From NCBI GenBank assembly GCA_022690815.1, contig JALCZJ010000005.1, positions 1 to 64,000 on the forward strand: DNA of 64,000 nt, given 5' to 3'. This stretch comes from Ferrimicrobium sp. Lineage in GTDB: Bacteria; Actinomycetota; Acidimicrobiia; Acidimicrobiales; Acidimicrobiaceae. Within the stretch, counting starts at the first letter, position 1. Every line of letters begins with the position of its first letter. Below the pieces are notes generated by a model. The model saw only the letters and a list, made by a program, of their open reading frames with translations, had not been told where the DNA came from and ran no database searches. A program made the translations under genes and the position numbers. Below are positions 1-9,108 of this stretch, piece after piece.

Positions 1-1
1 G

Positions 2-505
2 GGCTTGGCGCTGAATTTGAACCTCCAGTACGCCTCGGGGAACACCTCGGTGACCCAGGAGATGGACGCCTATCAGTCAGCGGCCAAGCAGGCGGGTATC
101 ACCATCAACCTGAGTTCGGCGACCTTTAATACGGTGATCGGCAATGCTGCACCGTGCAAACCCAGTCAGGCTGCCTGTAAGTGGGAGATGGAAAACTGGG
201 CTGGTGGCTGGGAGTACAGCCCGGATAACTATCCGTCTGGTGGTGAGCTCTTCGGTACGGGTTCAGGATCGAACTTCGGTAGCTACAATAGCTCCGAAGC
301 CAACACCCTGATCGCGGCGACCCATACGTCGTCTAACCCACAGGCGGCTCTCGATGCCTACCAGAACTACATGGTCAAGAACCTGCCGGTGATCTATCAG
401 CCATCAGCTGACTATTCGATCTCGTTGATCTCGAGCAAGCTCCATGGCGTTACCCAGAATCCGTATCTCAATCTCACACCTGAGAACTGGTACTTCACTA
501 AGTAA
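2..505 (+). CDS. Peptide ABC transporter substrate-binding protein, C-terminal part
   Basis: The reading frame is open at the left edge, so this is the 3' end of a larger gene and the true start lies outside the window. About 167 residues are visible. They resemble the C-terminal lobe of family 5 extracellular solute-binding proteins (DppA/OppA type): a helix-rich tail with YMVKNLPVIYQPSADYSISL, the usual segment near the end of these proteins, and a final NLTPENWYF-like ending. The protein would capture peptides or similar solutes outside the membrane. Two permease genes of the matching family follow on the same strand after a 116-base gap with a stem-loop. Family assignment is fairly safe; the ligand cannot be told. 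Confidence 0.8.
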   Translation, partial: GLALNLNLQYASGNTSVTQEMDAYQSAAKQAGITINLSSATFNTVIGNAAPCKPSQAACKWEMENWAGGWEYSPDNYPSGGELFGTGSGSNFGSYNSSEANTLIAATHTSSNPQAALDAYQNYMVKNLPVIYQPSADYSISLISSKLHGVTQNPYLNLTPENWYFTK

Positions 506-541
506 CTACCATTAGCCTATTACTATAAGCTGACTGTGAAT

Positions 542-585
542 GATGGTCCTGAGCGATAGCAACTACGCTGCAGCTCAGGGCCATC
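542..585 (+). terminator. Stem-loop between binding-protein and permease genes
   Basis: GATGGTCCTGAGC (542-554) pairs with GCTCAGGGCCATC (573-585) over 13 positions with one G-T pair, around an 18-base loop. It lies 37 bases after the binding-protein stop and is followed by only a short T run. It may partly terminate transcription or protect the 3' end, so that the binding protein is made in excess over the permeases, as is common in such operons. Confidence 0.5.
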
Positions 586-621
586 GTTTGCGATCCATTC
601 ACTATCGCTAGAGGGGAAGCC

Positions 622-1566
622 ATGGTTGGTTACACCATCCGCCGAATCATTCAGTCCATAATCGTGGTGCTCGGTGTCCTGGTTATCATGTTCATCTTGC
701 AGTCACTGCTGCCTGATCCGGCGAGAGCTATCGTGGGCGTGCATGCCTCCCCTGCTGTTGTCCACGCTTTCATTGTGCAAAATGATCTCAACAAGCCCTT
801 TTATATCCAGTTATGGCATTACTTAGTGCAGGTCGTATGGCACCATTCCCTGGGTCGCTCTTACAAATTAAACGAATCGGTGGGATCGATCATCGGTCGC
901 GATGCTCCGAAGTCGCTGCTGCTCGTTGGCGTTGCATTGTTGATCTCGATCGTCGTGGCCGTCCCGATCGGCATCTTCCAAGCTGTGCGACGCAACAAGG
1001 CCAGTGATCAGGTTGTCACTGGTGTCTCGTTTATCTTGTACGCCATGCCGACGTTCTTCCTAGGCGAACTGCTCATTCTTTTCTTCTCCGAATACTTCCA
1101 CTTATTTCCCGCCGAGGCGCCACAAGGCTCCACTGTCGGACAGATCTTGGCACAGCCCAGCGGCCTCGTTCTCCCGATTGCGACGCTCGCTCTGGTAAAC
1201 TTCGCTGGATACTCACGTTTCATGCGTTCTTCGGCTATCGAATCCCTTGCACAGGATTTCATCCGTACCGCACGGGCGAAGGGCCTCTCCGAGCGTGCGG
1301 TACTTTTCAAGCACATGTTGCGCAACTCACTCATCCCGATTGTGACACTCATCGGCCTCACGCTTCCGGCAGTGCTTACTGCGGGTCTGATCACCGAGGT
1401 GCTGTTTAACTTCCCAGGCATTGGCTCGGACTACATCACGGCTTTAACCAGCCAGGACTACCCAACGGCGCTAGGGATCACTTTAATCGTTGCCATTGCT
1501 ACCGTTCTTGGTAATTTGCTTGCCGATATCGCCTACGCGGCCCTTGATCCGCGCGTGCGCTACTGA
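622..1566 (+). CDS. Peptide ABC transporter permease, DppB/OppB family
   Basis: A 314-residue membrane protein of the usual DppB length. It starts with the family's typical N-terminus (MVGYTIRRIIQSIIVVLGV, first membrane helix) and has about six hydrophobic segments. The EAA loop region is visible as FIRTARAKGLSERAVLFKHMLRNSLIP near residues 213-240, the site that contacts the ATPase. The C-terminus ends in the usual AYAALDPRVRY. The ATG at 622 has a purine-rich ribosome site (GAGGGGAAG, 611-619). It forms the membrane channel with the next gene. The ATPase partner is probably the fused protein at 5075-7114 on the other strand. Confidence 0.92.
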   Translation: MVGYTIRRIIQSIIVVLGVLVIMFILQSLLPDPARAIVGVHASPAVVHAFIVQNDLNKPFYIQLWHYLVQVVWHHSLGRSYKLNESVGSIIGRDAPKSLLLVGVALLISIVVAVPIGIFQAVRRNKASDQVVTGVSFILYAMPTFFLGELLILFFSEYFHLFPAEAPQGSTVGQILAQPSGLVLPIATLALVNFAGYSRFMRSSAIESLAQDFIRTARAKGLSERAVLFKHMLRNSLIPIVTLIGLTLPAVLTAGLITEVLFNFPGIGSDYITALTSQDYPTALGITLIVAIATVLGNLLADIAYAALDPRVRY

Positions 1567-1585
1567 GTCAGGAAGGAATCCATCC

Positions 1586-2536
1586 ATGTCCATCACTGAG
1601 GATCTCAATCCAGAACTTGAGGGCGAGTTTGCCGCCCCGTTTGCCAACCCTCCGGGCGGACCGATCCCAGATGGTGGCGACGTCTCCGGGTCGGGTTCGG
1701 CTGCCCGCCTGATCGTCCGCACTTTTTTTGACAACAAGCTCGGTATTCTCGGCATATCCCTCCTGGTATTGTTGCTGCTGTTCAGTTTCGTAGGGCCATT
1801 GTTTTACCATTCGGATACGGTTGTCGCCACGTACAACATCAACCTGCCACCGGGTGCTGGTCATCCATTGGGGACCGACCCAAGCGGCCGCGATGTCTTA
1901 GGTCGACTCATGATCGGCGGCCAGGATAGCCTCATCATTGGCATTATTTCGGCGCTCGTTTCCACCATCATTGGAGCCCTCTGGGGTGCCATCTCTGGAT
2001 TCTTCGGTGGGGTCGTCGATACGGTCCTCATGCGTATCGTCGATGTCCTTCTCGCCATTCCGACCATCTTTATCTTGCTCTACCTCGAGACCATCTATCA
2101 CCCGACCGTCCTCCTACTCATCATCACTATTTCCGCCGTGTCGTGGCTCACCGCTGCCCGTTTGGTCCGGGGTGAGACCTTGAGTCTGCGTACGCGTGAA
2201 TATGTTCGTGCGGTCCGGATCATGGGTGGCGGGAGATTGCGGACCATCCTCCGCCATATTATTCCCAACACCATTGGCGTAATCGTTGTACAAGCCACCT
2301 TCTCGGTTGCCAACGCGATTCTGCTGCTCGCGACGTTAGGATTTCTCGGTTTTGGCCTCGCCCCACCAGCTGCTGACTGGGGTTCGATGCTTTCTGGTGG
2401 AGTTAGCTATATCTACGACGGTTACTGGTGGCTTATCTACCCCGCCGGTGTCCTTATCGTCTTGGCGGTTCTGGCGTTTAACTTTATTGGTGATGCCGTG
2501 CGCGATGCCCTCGAAGTTCGTCTGCAGCGGCGTTAA
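1586..2536 (+). CDS. Peptide ABC transporter permease, DppC/OppC family
   Basis: A 316-residue permease. I place the start at the ATG at 1586, after GGAAGGA (1571-1577). An in-frame start at 1490 would overlap the previous gene by 77 bases and add an unrelated leader. The protein has an N-terminal cytoplasmic tail, a first helix near residues 50-70, the DppC motif HPLGTDPSGRDVLGRL around residue 95, five more helices, and an EAA-type loop (YVRAVRIMGGGRLRTILRHI). It pairs with the upstream DppB-like permease, 19 bases away, to make the translocation pore. The substrate is not determinable; peptides or nickel-type ligands are both known in the family. Confidence 0.92.
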   Translation: MSITEDLNPELEGEFAAPFANPPGGPIPDGGDVSGSGSAARLIVRTFFDNKLGILGISLLVLLLLFSFVGPLFYHSDTVVATYNINLPPGAGHPLGTDPSGRDVLGRLMIGGQDSLIIGIISALVSTIIGALWGAISGFFGGVVDTVLMRIVDVLLAIPTIFILLYLETIYHPTVLLLIITISAVSWLTAARLVRGETLSLRTREYVRAVRIMGGGRLRTILRHIIPNTIGVIVVQATFSVANAILLLATLGFLGFGLAPPAADWGSMLSGGVSYIYDGYWWLIYPAGVLIVLAVLAFNFIGDAVRDALEVRLQRR

Positions 2537-2594
2537 GGACTACTGAACTCTGGCTAGCCCTACGCGCAAGTTCGCCTGGTAGCCTGTTGGCATT

Positions 2595-4184
2595 GTGACT
2601 CATCAACATCAAAAGAAGGTCGTGAAGTCTTCGAAGCTGCGTCGGCGTCGTCGTCTGGTAACCGCCCTCGTTGGCTTTCTAGTCTTGGTTCTCATTCTGG
2701 GGATCGGTGGCTACGTCTACGTGCATTATCGCTACGATCAAATTGGGCGGGTTCACGTCGATGGACTCACAACGCAAGCAACAGGCGGCAAGCCCGAGAA
2801 CATACTCTTAGTCGGTGACAACAGTCGCTGTACGCTCAAGAAGTACTCAAGCTTCTATCAGCAGCAGAACAACCATTTCGGCACCTGTTCGGAAGTTGGG
2901 GGCGGCAGGAGTGATGTAACGATGGTGCTCCATCTCGACCCGGCGACCCACTCGGCGTACCTCCTCTCCATCCCTCGAGACCTTTGGATGCCAATGCCAG
3001 GCGGGCATGGGCTCCAGTTGCGGGTTGATGATTCCCTGAACTCTGCTGAAGACTCCTATCTCCATCTCAAGTTTGGACCAACCATGTTGGTCAAGGCCAT
3101 CCAACAGGACCTTGGTATCCCCATTAGCCACTACGTCGAACTCAATTTCTACACATTCGAAAAAGTAGTCAATACGCTTGGTGGCGTTACCATCGACTTC
3201 CCAACCAAACTCAAGGATTACTACTCTGGGCTCAACATCACCCAACCAGGATGCCAGCATCTCAATGGCACCCAGGCCCTCGCGCTCGTTCGAGCTCGGC
3301 ACCTCTACTACTACGATCCAACGACAGGTACCTGGAAATACGACGGTACCGGAGACCTGGGGCGCATCCAGCGTACGCACATCTTCCTAAGGGTACTGGC
3401 GTCTCAGGTGAAGTCATCGGCCCTGTCTAATCCGCTGAACGCCAATGCTCTCCTCGGTTCCATCCTTCCGGCGCTCAAACTCGATCAGGGGTTTACGTTG
3501 AGCGACCTCGTCTCGCTTGCGCTGACATACTCGCACGTCAATCCTGGGTCGATCCCCACTACGACGCTCCCGGTGATTATCCCCAACGGTACGTTCCACG
3601 ATCTCGCGAATCCGAGCAACTATCAGGCGCCAGGCTCTATCGTTCTTCCCTACCAGCCAAACGACCTTGCCCAGATCTCGAAGTTCCTCGGCTCCAGTGC
3701 CACCGACTATCAGGCGGTCAAGCCGAGTTCCGTAACGGTATCGGTACTCAACGGCTCTGGTGTGACCAACGAGGCCGCGCAGACCGCCTCAGCCTTGCAC
3801 GCGTTGGGATATCAGATCCAGGGCACTGGCAACGCCACGTATGCAGGCAACGATTCTGAGGCAGTAGTCTCCTACCGGCCCGGTGATCTCGCGATGGGTG
3901 AGAAGGTGCTGTCATCCCTCACCGGCCAGGCGATCATGGCGCAAGGTCCAAGCTCGCAGGCTGCAGATGTTGTTGTCACAACCGGTTCTACGGTGGCTGT
4001 CGATCCCCCTAGTGGCACATCGGGGGCTTCGTCGTCGAGCTCCTCGAGTTCCACATCGACGAGCTCCTCGAGTTCCACATCGACGAGTAACCTTCAGACT
4101 GTTAGCCAGATTGCCAACACCAATCTCTGGCGCTCCTCTGAGCCGATCAGCTGGTGGGATCCAAAGGCTTGCCCGACGAAGTAG
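2595..4184 (+). CDS. LytR-CpsA-Psr (LCP) family cell-wall ligase with LytR_C domain
   Basis: A 529-residue membrane-anchored protein with a GTG start. The basic N-terminus and one helix (about residues 22-45) place the rest outside the cell. The LCP domain follows (about 70-270): SDVTMVLHLD, the arginine motif SIPRDLWMP, GGVTIDFP, the HLNGTQALALVRAR block and LGRIQRTHIF. These are the residues that bind the polyprenyl-pyrophosphate donor. A LytR_C domain (about 375-455, VTVSVLNGSGV) comes next, then a serine/threonine-rich tail. Such proteins attach secondary polymers (teichoic acid, arabinogalactan or capsule) to peptidoglycan. The serine-rich stretch comes from a 24-base DNA duplication. 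The gene follows the permeases after 58 bases but is not functionally linked. Confidence 0.9.
   Translation: MTHQHQKKVVKSSKLRRRRRLVTALVGFLVLVLILGIGGYVYVHYRYDQIGRVHVDGLTTQATGGKPENILLVGDNSRCTLKKYSSFYQQQNNHFGTCSEVGGGRSDVTMVLHLDPATHSAYLLSIPRDLWMPMPGGHGLQLRVDDSLNSAEDSYLHLKFGPTMLVKAIQQDLGIPISHYVELNFYTFEKVVNTLGGVTIDFPTKLKDYYSGLNITQPGCQHLNGTQALALVRARHLYYYDPTTGTWKYDGTGDLGRIQRTHIFLRVLASQVKSSALSNPLNANALLGSILPALKLDQGFTLSDLVSLALTYSHVNPGSIPTTTLPVIIPNGTFHDLANPSNYQAPGSIVLPYQPNDLAQISKFLGSSATDYQAVKPSSVTVSVLNGSGVTNEAAQTASALHALGYQIQGTGNATYAGNDSEAVVSYRPGDLAMGEKVLSSLTGQAIMAQGPSSQAADVVVTTGSTVAVDPPSGTSGASSSSSSSSTSTSSSSSTSTSNLQTVSQIANTNLWRSSEPISWWDPKACPTK
4037..4084 (+). repeat. 24-bp perfect tandem duplication in the LCP gene
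   Basis: Two identical 24-base copies lie head to tail at 4037-4060 and 4061-4084, beginning GAGCTCCTCGAG. They are in frame and encode the Ser/Thr-rich segment near the C-terminus of the LCP protein, so the copy number can change without breaking the frame. Confidence 0.9.
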
Positions 4185-5074
4185 GGCTTACCCGACCTGC
4201 ACTGCATCTGCCGTTCCAATGGCATGAGATTCCCGGAGCAGTCAGTACGCGACGGCGATGCTCATCATACATGGCTGGGCCCGTTAACGGAGGCTGGAGC
4301 GGCCGTGGTGAAAGAGCCTTGGCTTCAGATGGGCGCTTCCACTGCGAGTTCATTGGACTTCAACACAGCTGGAGTACCACGGTACGTCGCACGTCGAGGT
4401 TGCCCGAAGCATAGTCATGGCGCTCTCCTTCACCTCGCAGACCGTCTCTTTGTATCGCAACAGAAGCAGCCACCCATAGGTAGATGTTAGATTTTAGCTT
4501 CGCTGAGCATCGATGCAATCGAAGGAGAACCGATAGATCACCTGGGACAAGTGCTTAGCCCTAAGCAGCAAGCCTCGCAGTATCACCATAGCGTCGCTCA
4601 CCACCAACAACGTCTCCCGTCACCGGCATACCGGAGACCACAAGCGAACTCGAGGAAAAATCGCATCCGCTGTCTTTGTTGGAAGGCTTCCTCCGCAGCG
4701 GTGCCGACGGTTTGATAGCCGAGCCCTACCTGTTCAGACTACGAAGGCGTTGGGCACAGCAACAGCCATCCGATCCCTGCGTATGGTGGTTGCTGCGTAC
4801 CCCAGCCACCGCCCACTAGGAAGGCAGCGCACCTGCGGCTTTAGCGGCTGTCAAAGGATGCGATGGCTACGAACTTTGAGTACACTACCCAACCGTCGCT
4901 GCAACAACGGCAATCATCCATCACCCAACGCCACACAGAATGTTCAGTGGGATTGAGCAAATGCGGACGAACGCCCTGTAGCGTCGACCAGGACACCATC
5001 TCTGTCAAGTTCGCTGACCGGACCCCCGTATGATGACTCTAGGCGCGCGCTGTGCGCAGCTGCCCACATGCAGG
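4185..5074. other. 890-bp stretch without a recognisable gene
   Basis: It lies between the LCP gene and the 3' end of the ABC ATPase gene. Short open frames exist on both strands, but none has a convincing ribosome site, family motif or coherent composition. I saw no inverted repeats typical of an insertion sequence and no tRNA. It may be a decayed gene or may hold an untranslated RNA. Confidence 0.5.
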
Positions 5075-7114
5075 CTAGCCAGCGGCTTCTACCTCGGCAA
5101 AGCGTGGCGCCTGCGCCATCGGGAAAAAGCAGGCAGCGTAGTGCTCATCGCCGTATTGGGTATACTCTGGCTGCTCCTCGGCACAACGGGCTTGTGCGTA
5201 CGCACATCGCGTCCTAAATCTACAGCCAGATGGTGGCGTGATCGCCGAAGGGATCTCACCACGAACGGTACCGTGTTCTTTAGCAAGTTCGGTCTCCGGG
5301 TTCGCCTCTGGGACGGCATCGAGCAACATGTGGGTGTAAGGATGCTTTGCCCGCTGAAAGATGTCGGCCTCCGTTCCCAATTCCACCAACTTTCCAAGAT
5401 ACATAACAGCGATTCGATCAGCCATGAACCGGACCACCGACAAGTCGTGTGAGATGATGATGTAAGTCAAATCGTGTTGCTTTTGGAGATCCTTCATCAG
5501 ATTGAGCACTTGGGAGCGAATGGAGACATCCAAGGCGGAGACAGGCTCGTCAGCAACAATGACCTCAGGTTGTAGCGCCAGGGCTCGAGCAAGACCAATA
5601 CGCTGCCGTTGACCGCCAGAGAACTCATGTGGGTAACGGTCAGCCGCTGACGGCGAGAGTCCGACCTCTCGAAGCAGCCGTGCCACCGTCGCATTACGCT
5701 CGCGCTGGTTCCCTACGCGATGGATCGACAATGGTTCAGCGAGGATTTCCCTCACCCGCATACGAGGATCAAGTGATGCGTATGGGTCCTGGAACATGAA
5801 CTGTAAGTCCTGGCGAACTGACTTTAGGTATGCGCCATGATGTTCGATGATTGACTTGCCTTTGAAGCGGATATCACCAGCGGTTACACCTTCGAGGCCG
5901 ACGATCATCGACCCAGTAGTCGTTTTGCCGCAACCGGATTCACCAACGATTCCAAACGTCTCGCCACGATAGATCGTGAAGGAGACGTCGGTAACAGCCT
6001 TGACGGTACCGATCTTGCGCTGAACCAACGCACCTTTGGTGACTGGATACTCTTTGACCACATGATCGAGCTCGATAACTGGCTCAAGCCCAGTCTTAGA
6101 TCCTGCCTGCGCTCGACGCGTGACGCTCACGGGCACACGGTCAGGGGCACTCACTGGGTAGAAACAGGTAAATGGGTGTGAGTAGCCATCGGGAGTTTCA
6201 TACGGCGGCTCTTCGATCCGGCACCGATCCTGGACATAACGGCATCTCGGTGCAAAGCGGCATCCCACTAGGTCGGTGCTCAAATCGGGCGGCAGCCCAG
6301 GGATAGAATAGAGACGCTCCGGAATCGCTCCTTCGAGAGGAGGGATCGAGGCCAAGAGGGCTTCGGTATAGGGGTGCGATGGGTTGCGGAAGAGCTCCTT
6401 GGAGGTCGCAAATTCAGCGACCTTACCGGCGTACATCACGACAACTTCATCGGCTCGGCCGGCGATGACGCCCATATCATGGGTCACCAAGATCATCGCC
6501 ATGGAGAGACGTTCCTTAAGGTCCTCAAGCAGTTCGAGGATCTGTGCCTGAATCGTGACGTCAAGAGCCGTCGTCGGCTCGTCGAGAATCAAAAGCTTGG
6601 GATCACAGGTCAGTGCCATTGCGATCATCACGCGCTGGCGGAGACCACCCGAGAGCTGATGAGGGAAGTAGGTTAGCCGCTCCTTCGGGTTCGGCATGCC
6701 GACCAAGTTAAGCACTTCAATAGCTCTTGCCTCAGCATCAGTCTTGTTCATGCCCAGGTGTAAACGAGCGGTTTCACCAATCTGATCGCCGATGGTTAGC
6801 ACCGGATTCAATGAGGTCATGGGGTCCTGAAAAACCATAGCGATATCGTTGCCGCGGTATTTTCGCATTTGTGCCTGCGACAGTTTGGCTAGATCTACCC
6901 CGTCAAACAGGATCTGCCCTTGAGCTATGTAACCCCCGGTGGGTAGAAGGCCGAGGATTGACATCCCCGTCATGGTCTTACCGGATCCTGACTCGCCAAC
7001 GATCCCAACGGTCTGACCAACATTGACCTCAAAACTCACACCGTCGACCGCCCGCACCTCACCCTTGCGAAGTCGGATGTTAGTGTGCAGATCGTTGATC
7101 TCTAAGAGTGGCAC
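5075..7114 (-). CDS. Peptide ABC transporter ATP-binding protein, fused DppD-DppF type
   Basis: A 679-residue protein holding two complete ABC ATPase domains that are usually separate genes. Domain 1 has Walker A GESGSGKT (about residues 40-47), signature LSGGLRQR (about 154) and Walker [13 protein letters not shown]. Domain 2 has Walker A GESGCGKT (about 391-398), signature FSGGQRQR and Walker [13 protein letters not shown]. Each is followed by the cysteine-containing oligopeptide/dipeptide C-terminal region ([10 protein letters not shown] and [10 protein letters not shown]). I choose the GTG at 7114, preceded by AAGGGGAACGCAC. The longer frame to 7213 adds an unrelated leader. It hydrolyses ATP to drive peptide uptake, presumably for the permeases at 622-2536, although it lies on the opposite strand. 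Confidence 0.93.
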   Translation of the reverse strand: MPLLEINDLHTNIRLRKGEVRAVDGVSFEVNVGQTVGIVGESGSGKTMTGMSILGLLPTGGYIAQGQILFDGVDLAKLSQAQMRKYRGNDIAMVFQDPMTSLNPVLTIGDQIGETARLHLGMNKTDAEARAIEVLNLVGMPNPKERLTYFPHQLSGGLRQRVMIAMALTCDPKLLILDEPTTALDVTIQAQILELLEDLKERLSMAMILVTHDMGVIAGRADEVVVMYAGKVAEFATSKELFRNPSHPYTEALLASIPPLEGAIPERLYSIPGLPPDLSTDLVGCRFAPRCRYVQDRCRIEEPPYETPDGYSHPFTCFYPVSAPDRVPVSVTRRAQAGSKTGLEPVIELDHVVKEYPVTKGALVQRKIGTVKAVTDVSFTIYRGETFGIVGESGCGKTTTGSMIVGLEGVTAGDIRFKGKSIIEHHGAYLKSVRQDLQFMFQDPYASLDPRMRVREILAEPLSIHRVGNQRERNATVARLLREVGLSPSAADRYPHEFSGGQRQRIGLARALALQPEVIVADEPVSALDVSIRSQVLNLMKDLQKQHDLTYIIISHDLSVVRFMADRIAVMYLGKLVELGTEADIFQRAKHPYTHMLLDAVPEANPETELAKEHGTVRGEIPSAITPPSGCRFRTRCAYAQARCAEEQPEYTQYGDEHYAACFFPMAQAPRFAEVEAAG

Positions 7115-7248
7115 GTGCGTTCCCCTTACGTGAATGGCCTCATAGTATGTTATCCGGTCGGCGCATAGGCGAAGCTGCCTTGGGTGAGGAAAACTTCCTC
7201 TCTGCGTCAGCACTCAGGTTGTGCAGTGGGTAGTATAGATTCTCGCAC

Positions 7249-7336
7249 GTCGGAGTGGCGGAATAGGTAGACGCGCTAGGTTGAGGGCCTAGTGACCGAT
7301 AAGGTCGTGCGGGTTCAAGTCCCGCCTCCGACACCA
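7249..7336 (+). tRNA. tRNA-Leu (anticodon GAG)
   Basis: The acceptor arms GTCGGAG (7249-7255) and CTCCGAC (7326-7332) pair fully, followed by A and an encoded CCA. The anticodon stem CTAGG/CCTAG encloses TTGAGGG, so the anticodon is GAG, reading CUC and CUU leucine codons. A long variable arm (GACC...GGTC) confirms a class II tRNA. The T arm is GCGGG TTCAAGT CCCGC. Confidence 0.95.
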
Positions 7337-7791
7337 AAAGGGTTTCGACCGATACCACATACAGTTCATACAGCTTTGGGTCGACACAGCACACAAACTA
7401 TGCCCCCACAAAGACCATGGCATCCGGAGGACGCTATTACAACAAGGGCTCCATGTATACCAGGCGAGACTGGGTTCTACCTCCCGGCGTGATAGCCAAT
7501 TGATTGCGCAGCGCTCGATAGTCCACTAACAGCGGTCGTGCGAATGCTCACCCAGGTCATCCTGTGAGCTGGCTCGACCTATGTTTCTTGTATTGTTTGT
7601 AGCTGGTGGCCGTTGTTCATGTTGCGCTGGTACCCAGCTGGATGTTGCACTCAAACCATGGGCCACACGGCCTCAAAGCCACTCGCCATCGCTTCAGTCC
7701 ATATGACAATCCTGGTCTTTGGAGGCACGGGTCATAGCTAATTTGGAGGTCATCTTCGAGTCACCCCGAGGAGACCTCGCGGGTCCGCAGT
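7337..7791. other. 455-bp intergenic stretch, nothing recognised
   Basis: It lies between tRNA-Leu and the 3' end of the DUF4268 gene. Short open frames here lack motifs and ribosome sites. No clear terminator or RNA fold was seen. Confidence 0.5.
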
Positions 7792-8730
7792 CTACTGACG
7801 TGCCAAATTATGCAAGTATCGTTTAAAGGCCTGCCGGAGTCGCGTCATCGATTCCACCAGATGCACGTGGATCTCGTCCCATTGGGCCTCCGGGGATTCG
7901 AACCCCCCCGGTATCATCAGGGCAATCCGAAAGTGTCCCGAACCCAACGACTCCCACAACAATGGATCAGGTGCAATCGCCTGCTCCAGATCCTCTCTGA
8001 GCGCCAGTAACGAGTTGAAGATGTGATTGGCCTCAGCCTGGCGGTCTCCTGGACCAGCAATACGAATCTCAACGCCACTCTCAAGTGGCTCAACAACGAA
8101 GTTGTAGGTCACTCCCGCCAGACGAGTCAATCGATGGATGACAGAAGTGGCACCGCGGACCGCGGGCACCATCACTGGTGCGCTCTCATGTCCAGCGAGG
8201 AGAGCAAAGAACCTTCGGCGCTCTTCACTGCGATCTACCAGGGTCCGGCGCTCAAACTCGGCGATGCGAATCAATCGCGATGGACCGAGGATTCGATTGA
8301 CCAGATGCGATACCGTACCATCGATACCCCGCAGACCATGAACCTGGAGGAGGAAAAACCGTGTCATCGAGCAGCGATTGAGCCATGCCACCGCACCGAT
8401 GTGTTCGGCGCTAAACTCTTCCGCAACCCAGATGACGGTTGTTGCGCCCAACGCGCTTGAGTATGTGAGCAGTCGCCCAAGACCTGCGTTATTGCTCTTT
8501 GTGAGGCATATCTCGACTACGACGATGCCGCCCTCGGAGTCCTCTCCAATGAGATCGGCGGACCGCGGGCCAGCGTTCACCGGACGCACCAGTGTGGTGA
8601 TGGAGCAATCAAGCGCATCATTGAGCGCATCCGGGTGGCGGGTAAACCAGTCGATGAGCTCATGGGTGCCACCGAGCCAGATCTCCCGAGCCGAAACCCT
8701 CATCGGCCTGCCGATGACCTGCTCCGCCAC
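7792..8730 (-). CDS. PD-(D/E)xK nuclease-like protein with DUF4268 C-terminus
   Basis: About 312 residues. Two GTG codons compete for the start. The one at 8730 has the better spacing (six bases) from AGGAGG, while the one at 8736 directly abuts it. The N-terminal half matches the nuclease-like region of DUF4268 proteins: SADLIGED, then GIVVVEICLTKSNN, then LGRLLTYSSALGATTVIWVA and a WLNR ending. The C-terminal half matches DUF4268 (RQAEANHIFNSLLALREDLE, PLLWESL, WDEIHVHLVESMTRLRQAF). The usual E-N-Q of the active-site strand is here E-I-C, so catalysis is uncertain. The family is often near DNA-processing or defence genes, but this copy is alone. The role is unknown. Confidence 0.75.
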   Translation of the reverse strand: MAEQVIGRPMRVSAREIWLGGTHELIDWFTRHPDALNDALDCSITTLVRPVNAGPRSADLIGEDSEGGIVVVEICLTKSNNAGLGRLLTYSSALGATTVIWVAEEFSAEHIGAVAWLNRCSMTRFFLLQVHGLRGIDGTVSHLVNRILGPSRLIRIAEFERRTLVDRSEERRRFFALLAGHESAPVMVPAVRGATSVIHRLTRLAGVTYNFVVEPLESGVEIRIAGPGDRQAEANHIFNSLLALREDLEQAIAPDPLLWESLGSGHFRIALMIPGGFESPEAQWDEIHVHLVESMTRLRQAFKRYLHNLARQ

Positions 8731-9108
8731 GATCACCCTCCTTGGTACGTCTTTTGGACCCTATGCTCGTCCCATGTCACCAGCCGCTGGGGCAGGACAC
8801 TTGACTCCTTCGCACAACGATAGCCGACCGCGCCAGAAGTGCTTGCGCTCTTGCCAAGGAAAGTCCCGAAGAACAAGGCATGTCGCTTTCGCTCGCCCGT
8901 ACGAGTCCAATTACAATCACTTTTAGTGCTTGCATACCCACATATAGTGAAGTACCATTCAACGCAACACCTCGATGCGTTGACACCGATTTAAGGGTGA
9001 AGCGCGGAACGCCATTTGCCAACTCCATGCTCTGCTCGATTGGAACGGGACCATCGACACTCCCCAACGGTCCTTAGTTTGGAGGGTAGAGTCACGACCC
9101 GACCAGTG
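8731..9108. other. 378-bp intergenic stretch
   Basis: It lies between the 5' end of the DUF4268 gene and the 3' end of hutH, both on the minus strand. It must hold the promoter of the DUF4268 gene. A 96-codon minus-strand frame (8777-9067) exists but shows no family resemblance, and I do not call it a gene. Confidence 0.45.

Noticed and set aside
1490-1585. Upstream extension of the DppC-like permease
   Set aside because: It overlaps the previous permease and has no ribosome site; the ATG at 1586 has one and fits the family length.
7337-7375. GGGTTTCGACC after tRNA-Leu, similar to the 5' part of tmRNA
   Set aside because: The rest of the tmRNA, including the tag frame and the alanine-type acceptor 3' part, is absent.
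8860-8885. GGAAAGTCC motif that recalls RNase P RNA
   Set aside because: The other conserved RNase P blocks are not found within the needed distance, and no overall fold could be drawn.
8777-9067. 96-codon minus-strand frame between the DUF4268 gene and hutH
   Set aside because: No ribosome site, no family resemblance and an irregular composition.
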